Assembly: GCA_029941315.1 (NCBI GenBank)
Contig: JAPYQE010000166.1
Location: 1 to 14,268 of the forward strand
Reading direction: 5' to 3'
DNA from: GCA-2724215 sp015660315
Lineage (GTDB): Bacteria; Latescibacterota; UBA2968; UBA8231
DNA length: 14,268 nucleotides
Positions 7,324 to 12,757 of this stretch are shown in pieces. The notes beneath the pieces were generated by a model. It was not told where the DNA came from, ran no database searches, and saw only the letters and a program-made list of their open reading frames with translations. Within the stretch, counting starts at the first letter, position 1, and every line of letters begins with the position of its first letter. The position numbers were made by a program, and so were the translations under genes.

Positions 7324-7737
7324 CTAGTGGAGTGCCGGCCGGGAGCGGGGCGCCCGCGCCCGGCTCGGTCCCGTACGCAATACGGGTTGTTGAATTCGAG
7401 GACGATCTCGTCGAGTAGACTTGCTCCCATCGCAAATAGAACAGCTCTGGTGGTGATCCGGCGCAACCTGCCCGGTGAGCATCGGTGCCAGCTTCGGTCG
7501 ATCCGGGAAATATTCGAGACCATTGCCATTGACGTGCACGGCGCTGGCGTACATGCCGGTGAGGAAACTGGCGCGGCGCGGCGTGCAGAGCGGGCTCTGG
7601 CAATAGGCGTGAGTGAAGGTCGTACCCGAGGCGACCAAGCTATCGATATTGGGTGTCGATACGTGTTCGCACCCCAGGGCGGCAATCGTGTCGTAGCACT
7701 GCTGATCGGTGCAAATCCAGAGAATATTTGGCGTCAT
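7324..7737 (-). pseudogene. Sulfatase, first third only, fused to repeat copy 2
   Basis: The ATG at 7737 opens a typical sulfatase N-terminus: PNILWICTDQQ, then TPNIDSLVASGTTFTHAYCQ, then SPLCTPRRASFLTGMY. Similarity stops near residue 88 (RPKLAPMLT), where other sulfatases continue into the LxxAGYxTxxxGK region. From about base 7472 the frame enters the integrase stub of repeat copy 2 and runs on as an unrelated arginine/proline-rich tail to a stop at 7324. A normal sulfatase is 450-550 residues, so at least three quarters are lost. The activation motif is also changed: C-T-P-R-R instead of C-x-P-S-R, one base away from Ser. It probably followed the flavin oxidoreductase in one operon (43 bases apart). 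Confidence 0.88.
7338..7364. repeat. GC-rich hairpin inside repeat copy 2
   Basis: Two 12-base arms with a single A/G mismatch and a three-base loop GCG: GCCGGGAGCGGG pairs with CCCGCGCCCGGC. It is followed by a second small stem CCCGTA/TACGGG (7370-7386). Both are preserved exactly in copy 3. Confidence 0.75.
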
Positions 7738-7780
7738 TTAGAAATTCTTGTCCAATGGGAGGGGGTGTTTTCCACTCGGC

Positions 7781-8749
7781 CTATGGATAAACCTTCACTG
7801 CCCCGTCATAGTGGTCTATAATTTCAGCTTGCAAACCGTCGACCACCTTGTTGCACCAATCCGCATCGCTGAGCAGCGGGCGGCCGATGGCAACTAGATC
7901 GAATTCGCCCTGGTCAAAGCGCCGCATCAACTCGCGTGCGCTCTCCGGACTGTCGCCAAGAAATTCGTCTGTTACCAGCCCCACATTGCCTACGGTGATA
8001 GTCGGCAGATCGGCGATCTTTTTGCTCCAGCCGGCCAGATTAAAATCAGAACCATCAAATTCGGGCAGCCAGAAGCGTCTCGTGCTGGCGTGGAGGAAGT
8101 CGATGCCGGCGTCTTTTAGGGCGCACAGTGTCTTTTCCAGCTCCTGTGGCGTATGGAACTGTTTGGCCTCGTAGTCGCGGACGGTCCACTGAGAAAAGCG
8201 AATGCCCAGCGGGTAGGTCGGGCCGACCTGGCGGCGCATTTCGCGCACCAGGTCGCAGACAAAAGCGAGCTGCCCGGCGCGCAGAAAACTATCGCGCAAG
8301 TAGCCGTGTGCGCCGTGCAGCTCGATGCCATCAAAGCCCATTTTTTGTGCGTATACCGCACCTTTGACAAAGGCGTCGAATAGCTCCTGCAAGGATTTTC
8401 CCACGGCCTGTACGACGACCTCTTGGCCCTCTTCGACCACGGCCCTGGCCGCAATCCCGGACCGGGCTATCGGTCCCTGGTGCCACAGCTGGACAAAGGT
8501 TTTGCTGCCAGTTGGCTCGATTTGGGCGAGGACGGTCTGCTAGGCTGCTACGGTATCTTCGGCAATACGGGGAATCTGGTCTGAGTCGGCCGCCAGGGGG
8601 TGATCGACCAGCGCGCCCTCCGTTATCAGCAGGCCAACGCCCCCAGCGGCACGACGGCGATAGTATTCTCCGACGGTGGCTGTCGGCACCCCGCCGGGCG
8701 ATTGTTTTCGCGTCATCGGCGCCATGACAAAGCGGTTGGGTAGGGGCAC
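7781..8749 (-). pseudogene. Old Yellow Enzyme (NADH:flavin oxidoreductase), broken
   Basis: One reading frame, interrupted by a TAG at 8542-8540, encodes an OYE-family FMN-dependent TIM-barrel reductase. Recognisable parts in order are LPNRFVMAPMTR, GGVGLLITEGALVDHP, TFVQLWHQG, GFDGIELHGAHGYL, PLGIRFSQW, HASTRRFWLPEFDGSDFNLA, PTITVGNVGL and GEFDLVAIGRPLL. Three lesions are visible. The first 10-15 residues are missing, because the preceding gene's stop is only 6 bases before the first codon (GTG). The TAG sits where relatives have Trp (TGG to TAG). The segment after HGAHGYLRDSFL lacks the family's NxRxDxYGG stretch, an in-frame loss of about 20 codons. The gene lies between the discoidin protein and the sulfatase remnant. 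Read-through of the TAG is conceivable, but the other two lesions argue for a dead gene. Confidence 0.9.
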
Positions 8750-8755
8750 ACTAGC

Positions 8756-11068
8756 TCAATACACCACCGCAGCGATATACCGCTGACTCTGCTCCCGGGC
8801 GTCTCCGCTGATCTGGATATCCAACAGATAAATTCCGGGTGGCACCAACGCGTGCGTTAGATCCCGCCCGTCCCAACTGAGTCTCTGCGGCCCGGCCACC
8901 ACCTCGCGCGTCTCCTCATAGACCAATTGCCCCGACAGACTGAATACTCCGATCCGCAATGGTCGCGGTACCGCCACGTTGACCACGTCCAGCGCCACCT
9001 CGATTCGATCGTTGACTCCGTCGCCATTGGGACTTAGTACCAGCGATCGCTGTATTTTTTTGATCAGTAGATCCCGCACTACCGGCAACGCCACCACATT
9101 GGTGTTACCCGCCGCCTGATCCGTCGCGTCGCCGGGATCGACGCGCTGGCGGATAGCGTCGCCGGCGCGGGAGTCTTGGATAAAAAGGTTGAATTGCGTC
9201 GACTGCTGGAAGATGCGGCTGCGGAAGCGCAGCTCGACGAGATCGCCGTCGCCGATGGCCTGGGGGAAAGTCACCTGGAAACCCGCGTCCGTGGTCTCGC
9301 TCGCGACATCCACTGGCTCGTCGTTGACCTTTGCCTGGGCAAAATGCATCGCCACCGGTGCCTCGACGAAGACGCGGTCAAACCCCGTGCGGCGGGTCTG
9401 GCCCGGTTTCAAATAGAGACTGAACTCGTGCTCCTCCCCGGGGCTAACCTGCAAGGGCGCAATCTCGCTGACCGCGCTGCGCGCCAGCGCCTCGCTAAAA
9501 TTGACCGCCAGGTTCCCAAGCTCCGCCGCGAGGCCGGGGTCGTCCCCGGTCATGCGGACTTCGAACTGCATCCACCGCCGCGGCGAAAGCGACTGAAACT
9601 CCTGCCCGGAATCGCCGTAGATCTTGCTCCAGGCGCTCCAATCGCCACCGGCGACTCGAGTGGTGTCGATGGGACCCTTGAAACTGGGGATCAGTTTGTC
9701 GTAGCGCTTCGCGGTGACTTCCTTGCCGTTCTTGTCAAAAAAGATCAAAATCTCGTCCAGCTCGTTGCCCGAGCGGGTGCGGATCTCGATCCGCGTGCCA
9801 TGCGGCTCATCGGCCTCCCATTCGATCGAATTGATATTTTTCACGTCGTCGAGGTCGATCAAAGGCGAGCGAAAGGTCACCGCCTGCGGATAGCCTCGGC
9901 CAAAGATTTGCAACTCCTCTGCCGACGCCCGGTACGAACGCCGGGTCGCGTTATCCCAGCTTTTCCACAATACGCGCACATGGCGGGTGGGCACCAGGTC
10001 GAACTGGTGGTCGGCCGTGCCCGAGACCTGGCGGTTGAAATCGGTGGCCGTGCCCGAAAAGTGCTTGAGCCAGATCAGGCTGCCGTCGGGGGCCAGCGCC
10101 CCGTCCGAGGTGAGGACCTCGTAAAAATTGAAGCTGAACGACCGACGCGTGAGGCGATAGGACGTGGTAATGCCCCCGGCGAAGCCGCCGCGCACCACCA
10201 CCCCACCGACGATCTTGACTCGGTCGACCCAATACGTGGCCCCCAGGTCCAGCGTCAACTGCGAGAACACATCCTGGCTGGCCTGGGTTGCCCGCCGCAC
10301 ACGCCAGAGCGATACCAGATCGCCGTCGAGGATCACGCGGGTAGTGCCCAGCGCCAGCGTCTCGGTCTCCTTGACCGCGAAAGCGTCCAGCACGACATCG
10401 AGTTTGCCCCCGCGCTCCAACACGCCGAGAGAGATATTATCGCCCAACGCGTCGACCTGCACTTCCAAAAGCCGCGCCCCTGGCACCGCTTTCAACGACA
10501 CGAAACGCACGTACTGGATCGGCGAGTGATCGGGCTGATCCAGTTCGAAGACGACTTTGTGGCGCTTGTTCTCCTTGTAGCGCTCGATGATCCGGTAGGC
10601 CAGGGTCCCCTCGATCGGATTCGCAATCTGGTCGAGGAACTGTTCGCCGGTCGACAGCATCAGGTTGAAGAGTTCAAAAGGCGGAGCGGTCTCGTCGAAG
10701 ATCAGCGTGACTCGCCGCGACGAGACCCCCCGGCCCAGATCGAGTTCCAACACCCCACCCTCGACGCCCATGTCCGGATCCGGGCTCCAACCCGTGCCCA
10801 GATCCCCGTCGTATACCAGCCGCGCGTCCTGCGAATTCGACCCGGCGCTGCGGATGCCCCCACCGAAGTCTTCGGCGTTGAGCGCGGCATTGATATCCCG
10901 TTCGATGCGCACAGGTTTGATCCCGCCCGCCGGGGTAAATTCTATATTGCCCAGCGGCAGCTCCCAGTCCGCCCAGTCCCGCGGCGAATCGAAGCGCAAC
11001 TGCTCGGCAAATAGCGGTTGGGGGACCAGCAGCAGGGCGAATAGCCGGATGAAAGTCGACACGAACAT
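8756..11068 (-). CDS. Large secreted protein with discoidin-like and FlgD Ig-like domains
   Basis: A 770-residue protein. The start is the ATG at 11068, with AAGGGA eight bases ahead and a signal peptide right behind it (MFVSTFIRLFALLLVPQPLF, cleavage after residue 21). Residues about 65-215 look like a discoidin (F5/8 type C) domain: LVYDGDLGTGWSPD followed by GVLELDLGRG and a jelly-roll pattern. A second similar domain covers about 250-410 (VILDGDLVSLW, LTLDLGATYWVDRVKIVGG). The middle (430-660) is beta-rich and unassigned. The last 94 residues, from VLSPNGDGVNDRIEVAL to PPGIYLLDIQISG, match the FlgD Ig-like / C-terminal sorting-type domain found on cell-surface proteins of the FCB superphylum. 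It is probably exported and may bind carbohydrate or anchor at the surface. No catalytic site is recognised. Its stop nearly abuts the broken flavin oxidoreductase. Confidence 0.85.
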   Translation of the reverse strand: MFVSTFIRLFALLLVPQPLFAEQLRFDSPRDWADWELPLGNIEFTPAGGIKPVRIERDINAALNAEDFGGGIRSAGSNSQDARLVYDGDLGTGWSPDPDMGVEGGVLELDLGRGVSSRRVTLIFDETAPPFELFNLMLSTGEQFLDQIANPIEGTLAYRIIERYKENKRHKVVFELDQPDHSPIQYVRFVSLKAVPGARLLEVQVDALGDNISLGVLERGGKLDVVLDAFAVKETETLALGTTRVILDGDLVSLWRVRRATQASQDVFSQLTLDLGATYWVDRVKIVGGVVVRGGFAGGITTSYRLTRRSFSFNFYEVLTSDGALAPDGSLIWLKHFSGTATDFNRQVSGTADHQFDLVPTRHVRVLWKSWDNATRRSYRASAEELQIFGRGYPQAVTFRSPLIDLDDVKNINSIEWEADEPHGTRIEIRTRSGNELDEILIFFDKNGKEVTAKRYDKLIPSFKGPIDTTRVAGGDWSAWSKIYGDSGQEFQSLSPRRWMQFEVRMTGDDPGLAAELGNLAVNFSEALARSAVSEIAPLQVSPGEEHEFSLYLKPGQTRRTGFDRVFVEAPVAMHFAQAKVNDEPVDVASETTDAGFQVTFPQAIGDGDLVELRFRSRIFQQSTQFNLFIQDSRAGDAIRQRVDPGDATDQAAGNTNVVALPVVRDLLIKKIQRSLVLSPNGDGVNDRIEVALDVVNVAVPRPLRIGVFSLSGQLVYEETREVVAGPQRLSWDGRDLTHALVPPGIYLLDIQISGDAREQSQRYIAAVVY

Positions 11069-11191
11069 ATTGGTATCCCTTTGTTCAGACGGGTAGGCGG
11101 CGCAGCGCAAAACGCATTGTTAGGCGTAACTGATTATGCAAAATGTTCATGTCTCAGTGACTATTCCGCACAATGTCTGCGCCTAGTTTTC

Positions 11192-11305
11192 TCAGTATGT
11201 ACTATGAGGTTGGGGCCAGCGGTAGTGTGGCGCCCACGGCAACTCATGACCAAGCCGGTGTGCCGCACGGTGCCACCAACGCGGATCGGCCAGTGCTGCG
11301 CGAGC
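11192..11305 (-). pseudogene. C-terminal remnant of a YqjM/NamA-type flavin oxidoreductase
   Basis: Directly next to repeat copy 3, the minus strand encodes 37 codons and a TGA: ARAALADPRWWHRAAHRLGH, then ELPWAPHYRW and a short end. This is the pattern of the extreme C-terminus of YqjM/NamA-like Old Yellow Enzymes (GRELLRNPYWPYAAARELG...PVQYER in the Bacillus enzyme). The rest of the gene is absent: similarity begins exactly where the repeat ends. It is not a copy of the C-terminus of the OYE at 7781, so a second flavin oxidoreductase gene once stood here. Confidence 0.68.
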
Positions 11306-11316
11306 AATGCATAGGA

Positions 11317-11347
11317 ATTATAAAGGCCTTTTAGGGGGCCGGGTCAA
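11317..11347 (-). promoter_or_regulatory. Candidate promoter upstream of the discoidin/FlgD-like gene (repeat-borne)
   Basis: TTGACC (11347-11342) and TATAAT (11322-11317) on the minus strand with a 19-base spacer, one base shorter than in copies 1 and 2. The missing base makes AAAGGCCTTT a perfect palindrome within the spacer. The leader to the ATG at 11068 would be about 245 bases and would include the dead oxidoreductase tail. Confidence 0.35.
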
Positions 11348-11408
11348 GCGGAGGGGGGTAGTGGAGCGGCCTGGCCTACGATATGCCCTCGGGCCTAGTG
11401 GAGTGCCG

Positions 11409-11435
11409 GCCGGGAGCGGGGCGCCCGCGCCCGGC
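11409..11435. repeat. GC-rich hairpin inside repeat copy 3
   Basis: Identical to the 27-base structure at 7338-7364: 12-base arms, one mismatch, loop GCG. It is followed by the same CCCGTA/TACGGG stem. Confidence 0.72.
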
Positions 11436-11488
11436 TCGGTCCCGTACGCAATACGGGTTGTTGAATTCGAGGACGATCTCGTCGAGTA

Positions 11489-11737
11489 GACTTGCTCCCA
11501 TCGCAAATGGAACAACTCTGAACGGCATAGGCCTGCATAGGCGGCATAGACGACGGCACAGGCTACCAGTGCGTGGAAGTGAGGCGGCACCTCTTCAAGA
11601 AAACGAGCGACTTCCTCGGATTCGAGACGCTGCGGGACCAGGTTCTTCTCCTTGAAGTATCGGATGCCGTGGGCTACCGATACTTCAAGGAATCTCCACT
11701 CGACGGCTTTGCGCAGCATGAGCTTCATACCACACAA
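11489..11737 (-). pseudogene. Tyrosine recombinase (phage-type integrase) fragment
   Basis: About 80 codons match the end of the core-binding domain and the start of the catalytic domain of tyrosine recombinases: MLRKAVEWRFLEV, GIRYFKEKNLVPQRLESEEV, then AGLCRSELFHLRWEQV. In the last motif (family TGLRRSELLxLRWxDV) the catalytic Arg is replaced by Cys. The frame is closed by a TAA immediately upstream (first possible codon TTG at 11737). After WEQV it runs into repeat sequence with no HxxR or catalytic Tyr. At most a quarter of a normal 300-residue integrase is left. It contains a perfect 15-base inverted repeat (11649-11691). Confidence 0.85.
11649..11691. repeat. Perfect 15-base inverted repeat within the integrase remnant
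   Basis: TCCTTGAAGTATCGG (11649-11663) and CCGATACTTCAAGGA (11677-11691) are exact reverse complements separated by 13 bases. The arms encode the end of FLEVS and the RYFKE of the integrase remnant. Confidence 0.85.
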
Positions 11738-11795
11738 TTATAGATTGATCGTTGCTTCGGATGTCGGCAATGTCTTGTTTCCGCGCTTGTAGCAG

Positions 11796-12181
11796 CTAGT
11801 AGTCCTCGATCTGCTTGGTCGTGAACATCGATTCAGGCTCTGGATCAGGTTCGACAATAGCCACAGGCTCAACATCGAGTGATTTTTCAACGGCCGGTTC
11901 GGGCATTTCCAATTCTTCAATTGACGAAGGCTCGTCGAGCACCAGCTCGAGTCCATAAACGTCAGCGGCAATATCACGAACCCACTGGCTGGTTATCCTG
12001 TCGAGATTTTCTTCTGCGGCAGCGGCGAACGCCGCGGCGCAGATATTGTTGATTACACGTGGCGTTCCTTCCGACAAGCGGTACAACATGGACACGACGT
12101 CGTCATCAAACAGGTCAGGAGCTCCTTGCCGGCAATGCGCGTGCAGTGCTTGAGGTAGCCTTGCACTTTCAAGTTGAATTC
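11796..12181 (-). pseudogene. ExeA/GspA-type AAA ATPase, C-terminal remnant with frameshift
   Basis: From the window's right the frame first reads EFNLKVQGYLKHCTRIAGK. Near 12128 it must shift by one base to continue GAPDLFDDDVVSMLYRLSEG and then TPRVINNICAAAF. That is the lid region of ExeA/GspA-like AAA ATPases (YIxHRLxxAG ... LFxDxAVxxIYxxSxGxPRxINxLC). It continues with a helical part (EENLDRITSQWVRDIAADVY) and an acidic, proline-rich tail ending in a stop at 11796. The Walker A and B halves are missing. Intact relatives are about 280-550 residues and drive secretion, envelope or transposon functions; which type this was cannot be told. There is no start codon or ribosome-binding site, so it should not be expressed. 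Confidence 0.8.
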
Positions 12182-12228
12182 ACCCTTTGGCCTGATGCAT
12201 GAGAGTGCAATATATGGAACACTAGACG

Positions 12229-12570
12229 CTACTTGACCTTTACCACCACAAAGGTCACATCGTCGTCCAGCGGCCGACCCGCCGCCCACCCAGCGCCGCC
12301 CTGCGCCAGCCGCTCGCAAATCGTCTGCGGTGATTCTCCTGCTACTTCCCCGAACAACGCCTGTGTCCGGGGATACCCTAGTTCCTCGTCCGCTGCATTG
12401 AGCCGCTCGGGCAGGCCGTCGCTCATCAGCAACACCACGTCGCCCGCCGCCAGTTCGTATTCCCGCCGCTCGTACTGCGCCCGCGTCGAATAGCCCAGCG
12501 GCATCCCCTCCAGCAAGATCTCTCCCACCTCGCCTGTCGCCACCCGATGTAGCAGCACCGGCGGAATGGC
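12229..12570 (-). pseudogene. PP2C/SpoIIE-type serine phosphatase, C-terminal third
   Basis: A clear C-terminal part of a SpoIIE/RsbU-like PP2C phosphatase: IPPVLLHRVATGEV, GMPLGYSTRAQYERREYEL, AAGDVVLLMSDGLPERLNAA and finally PLDDDVTFVVVKVK with a TAG stop at 12229. The SDG and DDDxT metal-site motifs are present. The N-terminal half of the domain (GGDyYD and DVxGKG motifs) is missing: similarity starts at 12570, where AGHPPxLLxR should be and AIPPVLLHR is found. Such phosphatases dephosphorylate anti-anti-sigma or similar regulators and are often fused to a membrane sensor. The sensor-like protein at 12758-14233, same strand, may be the front half of the same former gene (inference). Confidence 0.85.
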
Positions 12571-12757
12571 TTTGCTAGACCAAGTGGTACGGCGAGAAAT
12601 GAAAAAACGCCATTGTCACAGAATGCCCTATCTATGCCACAACAAGCGCTCGCGGCTGAGACAAGGTCCATGACGGGCATTGCCCAGACAGGCGGACCCA
12701 CATAGACAACCGCAGGGCCGTTACAGCAGTGGCTAGCTTCCTTAACGTGTTCGCTTT
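12571..12757. other. Gap between sensor-like gene and phosphatase remnant
   Basis: No recognisable homology. After the TAG of the upstream gene the same frame continues for about 40 codons, beginning KANTLRKLATAVTALRLSM, which has the look of an amphipathic linker helix. It then hits another TAG. Confidence 0.4.

Larger units (their letters stand above)
7231..7449 (-). repeat. Dispersed repeat, copy 2 (long, with integrase stub)
   Basis: Nearly identical to 11305-11520 and in the same orientation. The only differences are one G in gggcc, two G in a poly-G run (8 against 6) and a few substitutions in the last 15 bases. Read on the minus strand it starts with an integrase fragment (ELFYLRWEQV), passes a GC-rich hairpin (7338-7364) and ends in TATAAT and CTATGCATTG. 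Its integrase end is fused into a broken sulfatase gene; its other end lies about 150 bases before the intact sulfatase. Confidence 0.92.
11305..11520 (-). repeat. Dispersed repeat, copy 3 (long, with integrase stub)
   Basis: Same unit and orientation as 7231-7449. On the integrase side the homology continues into a longer integrase remnant (to 11737). On the TATAAT side it abuts the cut flavin oxidoreductase tail. The two long copies differ in only a handful of positions over 216 bases, so their duplication is recent compared with the decay of the genes around them. Confidence 0.92.

Noticed and set aside
7173..7418. Plus-strand frame through repeat copies 2 and 3, both ending in YAIRVVEFEDDLVE
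   Set aside because: The peptide looks protein-like and is the same in both copies (also 11307-11489), but the identity follows from the DNA repeat. The G-run indels change the upstream frame between the copies, and the integrase stub is read on the opposite strand. No independent evidence of coding.
9176..11014. A 612-codon open frame on the plus strand
   Set aside because: It lies wholly antisense to the discoidin/FlgD-like gene, has no recognisable domain and an arginine/histidine-rich composition typical of the shadow of a GC-rich gene. The minus strand has a signal peptide, ribosome-binding site and known domains.
11069..11110. An earlier TTG start for the discoidin protein
   Set aside because: The ATG at 11068 has AAGGGA at good spacing and directly begins the signal peptide.
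11796..12181. Reading the ATPase remnant plus integrase as an active transposition module (TniB/IstB-like)
   Set aside because: Both are fragments lacking catalytic parts, and the acidic tail fits ExeA/GspA-type ATPases at least as well as transposon ATPases; the neighbourhood is not evidence of a functional pair.
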